From the NCBI GenBank assembly GCA_021463145.1, contig JAJTWZ010000012.1, positions 1 through 64,000 on the forward strand: 64,000 nucleotides of DNA. The letters are read 5' to 3'. Below, piece after piece: positions 9,601 to 17,323 of the stretch. How positions within the stretch are numbered: the stretch's first letter is position 1; every line of letters begins with the position of its first letter. The position numbers and the translations under genes were made by a program. Source of the stretch: Blastocatellia bacterium. Its GTDB lineage: Bacteria > Acidobacteriota > Blastocatellia > UBA7656 > JADIYM01. The notes below the pieces were generated by a model. The model was not told where the DNA came from, ran no database searches, and saw only the letters and a program-made list of their open reading frames with translations.

Positions 9601-10081
9601 TCGACACGATATTCGGATGTTTCAGTCTGGCCATTGCAACCGCTTCGCGCTCGAAGCGTTGGCGCGCGCCTTCGTCGATGACCAGCGCCGACGTGAGCAC
9701 CTTGAGGGCCACGGCGCGCTCCAGTGAGATTTGCGTCGCGCGATAGACGACGCCCATTCCGCCCTGACCGATGAGGCGATCGATCCTGTACTTCCCGTCG
9801 ATTTCCGCACCGGATTGGAGGACGCCGTGGGCACGATCCGTGAGATCTCGAGCCATGCGAACAAGTCCGGGCCCGTCCGCCACGATCGTGCCTTCGGGTC
9901 CGGCACCGTCATCCCAGACTTGCGTCCTGACGGGCCGCTCCAGGAGCTCCACGACCTGCTGACGAAGGCCGGAATTCCCGCCACAGACCCGGTCGAGAAA
10001 AGCCGGACGATCGGTTTCAGGGATCCTGCACGCTTCCTCGAAGATCCACTTCAGGCGGTCGCTGGGCTCGGTTGGATCCAT
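6689..10081 (-). CDS. Ser/Thr protein kinase - STAND ATPase - TPR protein
   Basis: An 1130-residue signalling protein. Residues 1-90 are a helical leader. A Hanks-type kinase follows (about 98-360) with IGQGGMGVVY, the VALK lysine, HRDLKPDN, DFG and the SPEQ activation-segment end, so it should be active. A STAND/NB-ARC-type ATPase comes next (Walker A GPGGIGKS near residue 430, Walker B LVIVDTCEH near 505), then winged-helix-like and helical segments, and finally TPR-like repeats (about 760-1090). No HTH DNA-binding domain or transmembrane segment is evident. This is a known myxobacterial-style architecture in which ligand sensing by the TPR part may gate the ATPase and kinase; the signal is unknown. 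It lies downstream of the SRAP gene on the same strand (27 bp gap). Confidence 0.9.
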   Translation of the reverse strand: MDPTEPSDRLKWIFEEACRIPETDRPAFLDRVCGGNSGLRQQVVELLERPVRTQVWDDGAGPEGTIVADGPGLVRMARDLTDRAHGVLQSGAEIDGKYRIDRLIGQGGMGVVYRATQISLERAVALKVLTSALVIDEGARQRFEREAVAMARLKHPNIVSIYDFGVSTDAGAYFVMEMLDGRSLADELRARGRLSIERTARLLGQACQAVQAAHDSGIIHRDLKPDNIFLEIGPRGTEIVKVLDFGIAKLQRPDEEEADQITLAGALIGTPSYMSPEQCRGERLGTRSDIYSLGCVAYQCLTGYPPFSGRSSVQLILQHISEAPRPPSSIESSLPGAIDDVVLRALAKAPADRFASVGELEAELRRASGVEPSAPTYVTSGSSLPTGAETSSNVLPLHNLTESLTSFVSREAELDELVDAIGAERLVTLVGPGGIGKSRLAIEAGRRLLGSFSDGVWMIDLKPHTDGVLRAIASALGVKEEQDRPLVETLGIALRDRSALVIVDTCEHLVGEVASAVDSLLRAAPRLRLLAASREALNVGGESLRHVRPLDLPDVDRPNVSTADLLACGSVRLFVDRARSKRQTLELTPPTLEAIARLCARLDGIPLAIELAASRVGVMSVEQILSRMDDRFALLTSGGRSGRQPALRATVDWSYGLLSEPERVLLQRLSVFAGGCTLEAAEAVCAGEAIDTTEILDVVESLIDKSLVMVSERDDHLRYRMLETIREYAADKLDSSGREREVRERFFSWLLTEVEETRIGITTGTGQKKHLARCDREYDNIRAGLRWAIRDGRDVIGGLSLSAKLCHFWDMRSRGVEGLEWLLAAQDAAAGLPPCREIAAVTFSTGFLFGFVGNPARALEQYERSLDVATAIDDPVAVATALDGKGDALIFLGRFDEAEACIRSGIQWRTTRKIGRPNDIVTLEFNLGLVSMERGDYEVARERFEATLVQSRDFGDEWRTTLMLHNLGEVGLRLDDLPYARRRFEEAEATAERIGFRKLVNYSRIGLGLTLALLGDAVGGRDRVAEGLVESHATGEHRAIAFGLEAMAVVAMKSGQLRSAIVIESSVRAMERRGEISTAESERVYYAGLVEPARKALGDDAPVAAGEGLALSIDEALRLALTVGGTQQPD

Positions 10082-10108
10082 CGATATGGCGAATGAAGCG
10101 GCGCGCGG

Positions 10109-10795
10109 TCAGAACTCGAAGAGCCGGCCGGACGATACTGGCTCGACGAGAGACTCGTCGTCCACCGCAGGTGAATTGACCCGGATCGAAACGGGAACGG
10201 CTTCCATCTCCTCCGGTGCAAGAGATTTGAGCAACCCGAGGCGCGCGACCGGCGGCGTTTCGGGATCGAGCCACGCAGCCTCGTCCCCGGGATCGAGTAT
10301 TACCGGCATCCGGTTGTGAATTGGCGCCACCAACTTGTTGGGCTCGGTCGTGAGGATGGTGCAGGTCGATACGGCCGGCCCGCCGGGAGGGGTCCACGAC
10401 TCCCACAATCCCGCGAAAGCGAACAGCCGGCCATCGCGAAACCTGATGTGCATCGGCGTCTTTCCACCCGGTCCCTTCTTCCATTCGTAGAACCCGTCAG
10501 CGGGAATCAGGCACCTGCGTTTAGCGAGAGCGTGCCGAAAGGACGGTTTCTCGGCGATGGTCTCGGACCTGGCATTTATCAATTTGTTGCCGATGCTCGC
10601 GTCCTTGGCCCAGAACGGAATCAGCCCCCAGCGAAGCAGTCTTGCGACGCGTCCGGCCTCTTCGGAAACACCGAGAATCTGCTGTGTTGGCGCGATGTTG
10701 TAGCGGGGTTCGAGAGATTCGAGCTCGAAGAGATTCACGGCAAACCGCTCGGCGATGGCCGCTGTTCGATGCCTGAGGGTGAATCTGCCGCACAC
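10109..10795 (-). CDS. SRAP domain protein (YedK/HMCES), abasic-site shielding
   Basis: A 228-residue SOS-response-associated peptidase family protein. These proteins crosslink through Cys2 to abasic sites in single-stranded DNA. The sequence begins (GTG)CGRFTL, exposing Cys2 after removal of the initiator. The conserved RYNIAPTQ supplies the active-site Asn, FYEWKK the catalytic Glu, and IHNRMPVIL the His. A GTG start at 10795 is required to place Cys at position 2. It probably shares a transcript with the kinase gene that begins 27 bp downstream. No LexA-type box was seen in the short upstream region. Confidence 0.93.
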   Translation of the reverse strand: MCGRFTLRHRTAAIAERFAVNLFELESLEPRYNIAPTQQILGVSEEAGRVARLLRWGLIPFWAKDASIGNKLINARSETIAEKPSFRHALAKRRCLIPADGFYEWKKGPGGKTPMHIRFRDGRLFAFAGLWESWTPPGGPAVSTCTILTTEPNKLVAPIHNRMPVILDPGDEAAWLDPETPPVARLGLLKSLAPEEMEAVPVSIRVNSPAVDDESLVEPVSSGRLFEF

Positions 10796-10973
10796 GGACC
10801 GGATGATAGCCCGTTGGCCCGATGACCGCTACCGGACCGCCTTCCGAAAAGTTTATTGTCGACATTCGGTTCGAGTTCACGTATCAAGTCGAGTTCTCGG
10901 GGCAAAAGTGCCGGTCCCATGGCACACGGATTGATTCGGACTGAGCATCCGAACTCGAGGGGGCTTTTCAACC

Positions 10974-11705
10974 GTGGAAATCTTGACGGGCAGACCGACG
11001 CCGATCGTGTTGCGATCGGGTCCGCAGCGCATTGTGCTCGGCGAGCTGATACAGGCGATCCGATCGTGCCGGACTGAAACTTACGAACTGTGGAAGCATT
11101 CCCTGGCGGTCGCTGCCACTGCCAGGCAACTTGCGGCAGCTCTCGGACTGTCGCGCGAACATCGCCGGATGGCGTATCTCAGCGGCTTGCTGCACGACGT
11201 CGGAAAGTCGGCGATGTGCCACGCCACGCTCTTCAAACCCGGACCGCTTTCCCCCGACGAGCGGCTCTATCTTCGTGAGCATCCACAGGTTGGCGCCGAT
11301 ATGGTCGAAGAGTTGCGGTCGCCGGAGGTTCACGAGGCAGTGAACTGTCATCACGAGCTCTTCGACGGGAGCGGGTATCCATTCGGCCTGAAGGAAAGGC
11401 AGATTCCGATACTCGCGCGCATCGTCGGCGTTGCCGACTACTATGAGGCGCTGTGCGAGTCGCGTCCTTACAGGCCTATCGCCTGCACCCACGAAGAGGC
11501 CGTCGCGATAATCGATTGCCTGGCCGAGGCCGGCAAGCTCGACGCGAACATCTGTGGAAGACTGGAAGACGCCGTTGCTTCGCGGTCACAAGGACCAGTC
11601 AAGATGTTCGAACGATTTTCAGTTTTCTTTGAGTTGACGGTATCGAGTTCTGAAGGAGCGGGCACAAGAGCGCGCGCGACGCTCTCTCTCTCGGAAGTTC
11701 GATAA
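10974..11705 (+). CDS. HD-GYP-type phosphohydrolase
   Basis: A 243-residue HD-GYP protein, the family that degrades cyclic di-GMP. It shows the metal-binding GLLHDVGKS around residue 82 and the downstream signature HHELFDGSGYPFGL around 125-140, followed by ARIVGVADYYEAL. There is no receiver, GAF or PAS domain; the short N-terminus and the hydrophilic C-terminus have no recognised fold. Translation starts at GTG 10974 after a G-rich sequence. A secretion/motility-type regulator lies 730 bp away, but a functional link is only inference. Confidence 0.85.
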   Translation: MEILTGRPTPIVLRSGPQRIVLGELIQAIRSCRTETYELWKHSLAVAATARQLAAALGLSREHRRMAYLSGLLHDVGKSAMCHATLFKPGPLSPDERLYLREHPQVGADMVEELRSPEVHEAVNCHHELFDGSGYPFGLKERQIPILARIVGVADYYEALCESRPYRPIACTHEEAVAIIDCLAEAGKLDANICGRLEDAVASRSQGPVKMFERFSVFFELTVSSSEGAGTRARATLSLSEVR

Positions 11706-11738
11706 CCCTTACGCCTCCTCGAACAGGCGCCAGGTAGA

Positions 11739-12098
11739 TCAGAGCGCCGACAGACTCCCATCCAGCAGAATCAGGATGCCTTCCAGTTGCGGCTTCGACT
11801 GGCGGGTGCAGCGTGACTTCTGAGGCTCGCTTGCCTTGCGACACCTGGAATTGCGGCGGACCCTGCGGCGCGACTGACCCGATTTCGGACTCGAGGCGGC
11901 CGCATCGTCCTCGCCGAACACGCGGAACACGCCACGTACACGACGCGCCGACTCGACCAGCGCGGCTTCGCCCGAAACCTGCACCACCGGTTCGACGGAG
12001 AGCCGAGTGGGTTTGAGGTTCGGGGGACAAGTGGAGTCGGCAAAGACGCTCGCCGAAGCGAACAGCACCGTGGCAATGACCGTGACGACACGCTTCAT
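11739..12098 (-). CDS. Hypothetical small secreted protein
   Basis: A 119-residue frame preceded by GGGAG about eight bases from ATG 12098. The first 20 residues (MKRVVTVIATVLFASASVFA) form a clear Sec signal peptide. After a short stretch with Cys-Pro-Pro, the C-terminal half is rich in Arg, Lys and Ser and is compositionally odd, so either the protein is basic or the frame is disturbed near 11900. No family was recognised. The gene is convergent with the HD-GYP gene. Confidence 0.45.
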   Translation of the reverse strand: MKRVVTVIATVLFASASVFADSTCPPNLKPTRLSVEPVVQVSGEAALVESARRVRGVFRVFGEDDAAASSPKSGQSRRRVRRNSRCRKASEPQKSRCTRQSKPQLEGILILLDGSLSAL

Positions 12099-12437
12099 TT
12101 GGCGATCTCCCTGCCCAAGTTCGCGGAAACCCGCGCGAGAGTTCCGAATTCTCGCGGCAATGCGACTTCGCATCGTACTTCCGATCTTCTCCGAGCGCTA
12201 CTGAATTCCCGGCTTTCCTGAGCGCTGCAACGCCCGGCGAGATGAACTCTTTCGCTCCGGCTGCGCGGAAAGGATCCCCTCCAGCAGTCAAACTTTTCAC
12301 CGCATCCGCCGGCACTTTGCACGATCCTTTTCATCTCTCGCTTCCGAAGTTGAACCGAATCAATCGTTTCCGTCATGGCACGGCCATTGCACACAGCGTG
12401 TCGGTCGCAAGACCGAATCCCGAACCGGAGTAGAGCC
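12099..12437. other. Intergenic region before the secretion operon
   Basis: About 340 bp between the divergent secreted protein gene and the sigma factor gene. It must contain the promoters for both directions. No coding frame, repeat or terminator was convincing. A GGAG lies seven bases before the sigma factor start. Confidence 0.5.
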
Positions 12438-13109
12438 ATGCGAGCTGTCCAAGCGGAACAAGCATCAATAGACCCGCCGCCCCTGTGCGCCCTCGACGGC
12501 ATCGAGCTCGAGCGGCGCAACGACTTGATAATGAGCTTTCGGCCGTACGTGATACGAGTCGCCCGCTCGGTAGTCGTGACGGTGCCGACCTATGTCGAAC
12601 TCGACGACCTCATCGGCTGGGGCTATCTGGGCCTCATCGAGGCCGCGGACCGATTCGACGAGTCGCGCGGAGTCCCGTTCCGCTCGTTCGCGCATTACCG
12701 GATCAAGGGCGCGATCTACGACGGACTGAGACGCGAGTTCGGCGCGCACGTTCCATCCCAACTCTCGAGCGACGAGGCGGACAGCGTCACGCCGGAGCTC
12801 ATCTGCGGCGATGCGGCCTACGGAGGCGGCAGCCGTCTGGAGCTCTACGGCCTCTCGAGAGACCTCTCCCCGGACCACCACGTCTGGATCGCGGAACTCA
12901 TTGCGCTTGTGGACGAAGTGATGGATACGCTCTCGCCGATGGAGCGCGACGTGCTCCGTCATCGCTACTTCCTCGACAAACCGATCGTTTCGCTTGCTGG
13001 CGCGCGAAACTTCTCGAAGTCGTGGCTGTCTCGCATCCACGCACGCGCGATAGCGAAGCTGCGCGCAAAAGTCGTGCTTCGCATGCGCAAGAGAGGAGCG
13101 GCATCGTGA
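12438..13109 (+). CDS. Sigma-70 family factor, sigma-28 (FliA/WhiG)-like, first gene of T3SS operon
   Basis: A 223-residue alternative sigma factor. Region 2 is clear (DLIGWGYLGLIEAADRFD at about 57-75, then FRSFAHYRIKGAIYDGLR), which is the sigma-28 signature. Region 3 is poorly conserved. Region 4 includes LSPMERDVLRHRYF, followed by a helix-turn-helix SLAGARNFSKSWLSRIHARA. ATG 12438 has GGAG at seven bases. The stop overlaps the GTG of the rod gene (GTGA), so it is translated with the secretion apparatus. It probably directs transcription of secretion genes; target promoters were not identified. Confidence 0.85.
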   Translation: MRAVQAEQASIDPPPLCALDGIELERRNDLIMSFRPYVIRVARSVVVTVPTYVELDDLIGWGYLGLIEAADRFDESRGVPFRSFAHYRIKGAIYDGLRREFGAHVPSQLSSDEADSVTPELICGDAAYGGGSRLELYGLSRDLSPDHHVWIAELIALVDEVMDTLSPMERDVLRHRYFLDKPIVSLAGARNFSKSWLSRIHARAIAKLRAKVVLRMRKRGAAS

Positions 13110-13393
13110 GCCCGCGCATTGCCGGAACGCCGCTGCCAGCGTCGCCCTCTCGCGAATCGGCGCCGATGCGAGGCTCGAGCCCTTCGTTCGCCCAGGTGTT
13201 TCGAGACGCGATGCGGGCCGCGGATCGGAGCAGGCCCGAGACGCCGCGTGCCTCGGCCATACCGACGGATGCGTCGCGCGCCCTGGCACTTCAAGCCGAG
13301 ATCTATCGGGATGCCGAACGAGTCGAACTGGTCTCGAAGCTCGTGGACCACGCGGTGAGCGCGGTGAAGACGCTCCTTCAAACGAGGTTCTGA
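13106..13393 (+). CDS. sctI: T3SS inner rod-like protein SctI
   Basis: A 95-residue protein from GTG 13106, which overlaps the sigma factor stop and follows GAGAGGAG. The N-terminal half is Pro/Ser/Ala-rich and likely disordered. The C-terminal 40 residues form an amphipathic helix ending VSKLVDHAVSAVKTLLQTRF, the pattern seen at the C-terminus of YscI/HrpB rod proteins. Position immediately before sctJ matches the yscI-yscJ order. Assignment rests on size, helix pattern and location, since this family is highly divergent; a flagellar FliE-like role is the main alternative. Confidence 0.6.
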   Translation: MSPRIAGTPLPASPSRESAPMRGSSPSFAQVFRDAMRAADRSRPETPRASAIPTDASRALALQAEIYRDAERVELVSKLVDHAVSAVKTLLQTRF

Positions 13394-13395
13394 AC

Positions 13396-14139
13396 ATGCG
13401 CCCTTGCCACGTATCGTTGCGCCCCGCCGCACTCCTTGTCGTCGCGGTCCTTGCCACCGGATGCGCGCGGCGCGCGGTACTCGAAGACCTTCCGCGACGT
13501 GAGGCCGGCCGCTGCACGGTTGCCCTTCGCGCCGCCGGGCTCGATGCGGCGGTCGAGGGCGCCGGGGACGAGTCCACGGTCACCGTCGGCGGCGACGATG
13601 CGGACTTCAGAACGGCGCTCCAGATTCTCGCCGACCACGGACTTCCCCGGCGTGCTGCGCCCGGTTTCGATTCCGAGGGTGGCTCGCTGATTCCAAGTCC
13701 GTCAGAAGAGCGCGCCCGATACATCAAGGGCCTCTCCGGCGAGATCGAGACATTGCTCGAAAGCGTCGACGGCGTAGTGTCAGCCGAAGCGCTCGTCAGC
13801 CTGCCGGAGCGCCGCCCACTCTCTACCCAGGCCGAACCTGCATCGGCGTCCGTTGTGCTGTCGTTCGCAGGACCCGAGACACCTGTTGCCGAGTCGGAGG
13901 TTCGGAACATCGTGGTGAGCAGCATCGGCGCCGACATTTCCGGCGACCGGGTGTCGGTCGTCGCCAAGCCAGTGGTGCGGGCAACCGCCTTGCCGCCTGT
14001 CGTTCGGTACGAGCGTGACCGAATTGTCGAGTTCGGATTCCTCGCCGCGGTGCTGCTGCTCGCGATCCTCGAGGCCGTCACGATCTGGCGGCTTCGCGCG
14101 ACACGCCGCGCGCGAATCGGAGGTGAGTCACGTGACTGA
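13396..14139 (+). CDS. sctJ: T3SS inner-membrane ring lipoprotein SctJ
   Basis: A 247-residue SctJ (YscJ/PrgK/FliF N-terminal) homologue. It has a lipoprotein signal peptide with lipobox LATGC (Cys23), two ring-building domains (about 35-90 and 110-200; the second includes a SVDGVVSAEALVSLPE segment typical of FliF/YscJ), and one C-terminal transmembrane helix (about 216-236). Lipidation and the single C-terminal helix distinguish SctJ from flagellar FliF, so this is the non-flagellar ring. It starts three bases after the rod gene and ends inside the next gene. Confidence 0.9.
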   Translation: MRPCHVSLRPAALLVVAVLATGCARRAVLEDLPRREAGRCTVALRAAGLDAAVEGAGDESTVTVGGDDADFRTALQILADHGLPRRAAPGFDSEGGSLIPSPSEERARYIKGLSGEIETLLESVDGVVSAEALVSLPERRPLSTQAEPASASVVLSFAGPETPVAESEVRNIVVSSIGADISGDRVSVVAKPVVRATALPPVVRYERDRIVEFGFLAAVLLLAILEAVTIWRLRATRRARIGGESRD

Positions 14140-14815
14140 GGAGGCAACGAACGTGTGCCGGCTCCTGGACCTCGCGTGCTCGACGGCGGATGACTCGATT
14201 CGCGTCAGGGCAATCGAACGGATCGTCGCACGCTGCGAACCACGATCGCGGCGTCCGCCGGGGGGCGTGCGAGGCACAAGCCTGGCGGTCGAACGATTGC
14301 TCGACCGCTTCGCGCGATTCGGCGTTCCGGCGCAGCCCCGTATCCTTCGTCCTGCATCGGTGCGTCTGGCGCGGGCGCTGCTCGCACTCGACGATGCGCG
14401 CCTCGACAGACTGGAACTCGACCTCGGATTGGTCGAGGCCGCCGTGCTGGTAAGATCGCTGGACCGGCCGGCTGCCGCGGACGTTGCGCGAGCGCTGTCG
14501 ACGCTCCGCGATCGGCTTGACGCGGCTACGGCGCTCGCGCCGTGTCTCGGCGAACCGGGGGTCAGGGAATCGGCGCGGCGCTTCGCAGCGCTTGCCCCCA
14601 GGGGATTCACGGGTGGCGCCCTGGTGCGAGCTCTTGGACGTTCGCTTGCCGGACATCTGGTATCGGACGCAGAGCCCGACGCGGTCGCAACGCTTCGACG
14701 GCGGCTTCCGCGCATCGGCGACAGCGACGCACAGGTCGACGAAGCCTGGTTTCCGGTTGCAACCCAACTCGCCCTCGGCAACTCGGCTTCTGCAACTGGA
14801 GGTATCGCGAGGTGA
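14132..14815 (+). CDS. sctK: SctK-like accessory protein
   Basis: A 227-residue, mainly helical, Arg/Ala/Leu-rich protein starting at GTG 14132 with GGAGG upstream and overlapping the end of sctJ by 8 bp. There is no recognisable motif. Its place between sctJ and sctL is that of SctK (YscK/OrgA), the protein that links the sorting platform to the inner-membrane ring. The call is therefore mainly positional. The stop overlaps the sctL GTG. Confidence 0.5.
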   Translation: MTEEATNVCRLLDLACSTADDSIRVRAIERIVARCEPRSRRPPGGVRGTSLAVERLLDRFARFGVPAQPRILRPASVRLARALLALDDARLDRLELDLGLVEAAVLVRSLDRPAAADVARALSTLRDRLDAATALAPCLGEPGVRESARRFAALAPRGFTGGALVRALGRSLAGHLVSDAEPDAVATLRRRLPRIGDSDAQVDEAWFPVATQLALGNSASATGGIAR

Positions 14816-15447
14816 GACTCACAGTCGTCAAGGGACCGGTCGCGCCGATGCGTCGTCTCGAGCCGGAAGCCGGTGTCAGACTTCGAACCGCCGTGCAGGA
14901 CGCGGCCCGGCGCGAGGCGAACGCCATTGTAGACGAAGCGAGGGAGGACGCGCGGCGGCTCGTCGCCGCTGCGAGAGCCGAGGCCGCAGGAGTCGAGGAC
15001 GAAGCCCGGCGGCTCGGAACCCGCGACGGTGCGGACCGCTGGACTCAGGCCGCTCTCGCTCTGGCATCCGCGCACGCCGAGGCGCTCGCGACGCTCGAAC
15101 GCGAAGCCCTGGCCCTGGCGCTCGAGGTTGCGCGCAGGATAGTCCGATCCCACGTCGCCTCATCGAGCGAGGCATGGGCCGAACTCGTGGCGACGTCGAC
15201 CAGCCGCCTCCGGCGCGACGGCACCCTTGTCATTCGCTTCGCGCCGTCCGACGAGTCACGCCTCGAGGCCGTTCGTGAGCGTCTCGCCAGCTTCCGCGAA
15301 GTGACCTTCGAGCGAGACGACACGCTCGAAGCTGGCGACTGCATTGCCGAATGCTCCGGCGTTCGAGTCGACGCGCGCATCGACGTTCAAATCGCGGCGA
15401 TCGAGCGGCTGCTTTGTTCCGGCCAGGACAAAGGGGCAACGCAATGA
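14812..15447 (+). CDS. sctL: T3SS ATPase stator SctL (FliH/YscL family)
   Basis: A 211-residue SctL/FliH-like protein that would bind and regulate the SctN ATPase. After a short N-terminus, residues 28-90 are an Ala/Glu/Arg-rich coiled coil (REANAIVDEAREDARRLVAA), the region that dimerises in FliH. The C-terminal globular part (about 100-205) contains ALALEVARRIV, the FliH/AtpE-like helix, and ends in IAECSGVRVDARIDVQI, a typical end of this family. The start at GTG 14812 overlaps sctK by four bases, and the stop overlaps sctN by four bases. Confidence 0.82.
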   Translation: MRLTVVKGPVAPMRRLEPEAGVRLRTAVQDAARREANAIVDEAREDARRLVAAARAEAAGVEDEARRLGTRDGADRWTQAALALASAHAEALATLEREALALALEVARRIVRSHVASSSEAWAELVATSTSRLRRDGTLVIRFAPSDESRLEAVRERLASFREVTFERDDTLEAGDCIAECSGVRVDARIDVQIAAIERLLCSGQDKGATQ

Positions 15448-16823
15448 GCGGCTTCTCGGCGCGTCCGTACATCGATCGCCTCGCGGGTTCCGACCCGCTC
15501 GAGACACACGGCAGCGTGCGAAGCGCCGTCGGATTGATCGTGCGCTGCGCGCTACCCGAGACGTGGATCGGAGAGCTCTGCGAGATCAGGGCCGATCGGG
15601 ATTCGAAGCCGATGCTCGCCGAGGTCGTCGGGTTTCGCGGCGACGAGGCGCTTCTGATGCCACTCGGCTCGATGTATCGCGTCGGCACCTCGAGCATAGT
15701 AAACCGGCTCGACCGCGCACTAACGGTCCAGGCAGGCGACGGCCTGATCGGCAGGGTCCTCGACGGACTTGGACGGCCCGCCGACGGGCGGCCCATCGCC
15801 GGCGTCGTGAGCGAACGGCCCGTGCACGCCGCACCTCCACCGCCCCTTACGCGCACTCCGCTCTCGGAGCCCTTCGCGACCGGCGTGCGCGCGATCGACG
15901 GAATGTTGACGATGGCCGAGGGTCAGCGCGTCGGAATCTTTGCAGGCGCCGGCGTTGGCAAGAGCACCCTGCTTGGGATGATCGCCCGCAACGCCAGCGC
16001 AGATGTGGTCGTCGTCGGACTGGTTGGGGAAAGAGGACGCGAAGTAAGGGAGTTCCTCGAGGTTGACCTCGGGCCGCGTGGAATGGCTCGAACGGTGGCT
16101 GTCGTCGCGACGAGCGACCAGCCTGCCCTCGTGCGGATGCACGCAGCGTACGTGGCGACGGCAATCGCGGAGCACTACCGGGCCGACGGCCTTCGAGTGC
16201 TGCTCCTCATGGACTCCGTTACGCGATTCGCGCGCGCGCTGCGGGAGATTGGACTCGCCGCCGGCGAACCGCCGGCCCGCGCCGGCTTTCCGCCTTCCGT
16301 ATTTGCCGAGCTGCCCCGATTGCTCGAGCGGACGGGAACCGACTCGCGCGGTTCGATCACCGCCATCTATACCGTGCTCGTCGAGGGCGACGATCACAAC
16401 GAACCGGTGGCGGACGAATGCCGCTCAATCCTCGACGGGCACCTGGTGCTCTCGTCCGAGAGAGCCGGGCGGGGCTACTTTCCGGCAATCGACATTGCCC
16501 GCAGCGCCAGCCGCGTGATGTCGCGCGTTGCCTCGGCCGATCACCTCGCTGCGTCCAGGCACGTCAGGGCGTTGCTCGGCGCCTACGAACGCGAGCGCGA
16601 CCTCATCCTGCTCGGCGCGTACGAACCCGGCACCGATCTGCTGGTCGACGAGGCAATCGCGAAGGTGGACGATCTCGACGCGTTTCTCGCGCAGCAACCC
16701 GACGAGTTCACGCCGCTGCCGGCAAGCGTCGCGGCCGTCGAAGCTTTCGCTCTGCCATTCGAACCTCCGGACGAGGCGTTCGGTGACGACTCCATCGACG
16801 ACGAGGACCTTGATCTCGAATGA
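15444..16823 (+). CDS. sctN: T3SS ATPase SctN (FliI/YscN family)
   Basis: A 459-residue hexameric ATPase that detaches chaperones and unfolds substrates at the export gate. Walker A is GAGVGKST (about residue 172), the family motif GERGREV follows near 199, and Walker B is LLLMDSVTR near 255. The C-terminal domain includes GRGYFPAIDI and ends in an unusually acidic tail (DDSIDDEDLDLE) that is not typical. The start ATG 15444 overlaps sctL. Homology to both FliI and YscN is strong, so it is the lipoprotein SctJ and the gene order that make it non-flagellar. Confidence 0.95.
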   Translation: MSGFSARPYIDRLAGSDPLETHGSVRSAVGLIVRCALPETWIGELCEIRADRDSKPMLAEVVGFRGDEALLMPLGSMYRVGTSSIVNRLDRALTVQAGDGLIGRVLDGLGRPADGRPIAGVVSERPVHAAPPPPLTRTPLSEPFATGVRAIDGMLTMAEGQRVGIFAGAGVGKSTLLGMIARNASADVVVVGLVGERGREVREFLEVDLGPRGMARTVAVVATSDQPALVRMHAAYVATAIAEHYRADGLRVLLLMDSVTRFARALREIGLAAGEPPARAGFPPSVFAELPRLLERTGTDSRGSITAIYTVLVEGDDHNEPVADECRSILDGHLVLSSERAGRGYFPAIDIARSASRVMSRVASADHLAASRHVRALLGAYERERDLILLGAYEPGTDLLVDEAIAKVDDLDAFLAQQPDEFTPLPASVAAVEAFALPFEPPDEAFGDDSIDDEDLDLE

Positions 16824-17323
16824 ACCGGAACTGCTATCGATTCGAACCGCTTGCCCTGCTCAGCGAACGCGGCCGGAAGCTGGCGCAGGGCCGTGTCGCC
16901 CTGGCCGCGCGGCGTGTCCGCGCGTGCGAGCGACGCGTCAGACAGATGGACGACCTCGCCGCTCGAGAGCAGGGGCGGGCAGCCGCCGCCGTGCGCGAGT
17001 CGCGCGCCGATGCCTTGGCAGTTCGCGCGGCGATCGACGCGACTGTCGATGCGATGATCTCGGCGGCAAGGGATCATCGCGCGGATGCGGCGGGGGCGCG
17101 GGTCGCGCTCGACCGGTCGATCGCCGAATGCGAGCGCCGCCGCAGCGAGGCTCGCGTCGCGGTCTCGGACGCCGAACTTCATCGCTCGGCCCGCGAGCGC
17201 GCAATGGCTCTCTCGCGGGCCAGGGCCCGCCGGAAGTGCGAGAGCCGATCGGCTGAGGACGCGTGTGCGGCCTGGGCTGCCGCGCGCAGAGACCTCGACC
17301 AGGAGGACGATCGTGCGAGTTGA
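16820..17323 (+). CDS. sctO: T3SS ATPase stalk protein SctO-like
   Basis: A 167-residue, almost entirely alpha-helical, Arg/Ala/Glu-rich protein predicted to form a two-helix antiparallel coiled coil. Size, coiled-coil character and position directly after the ATPase gene match SctO/FliJ, the central stalk that inserts into the SctN hexamer. The ATG overlaps the sctN stop (ATGA). Confidence 0.7.
   Translation: MNRNCYRFEPLALLSERGRKLAQGRVALAARRVRACERRVRQMDDLAAREQGRAAAAVRESRADALAVRAAIDATVDAMISAARDHRADAAGARVALDRSIAECERRRSEARVAVSDAELHRSARERAMALSRARARRKCESRSAEDACAAWAAARRDLDQEDDRAS

Noticed and set aside
11599-12315. Long minus-strand frame overlapping the small secreted protein gene
   Set aside because: No ribosome site or domain and Arg-rich shadow composition.
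14127-14136. GTCACGTGAC palindrome
   Set aside because: Shares CACGTG with parS but not the flanking bases, and lies in the sctJ/sctK overlap.
12465-14147. 560-residue antisense frame through sigma factor, sctI and sctJ
   Set aside because: Antisense to well supported genes, Ser/Arg/Pro-rich composition.
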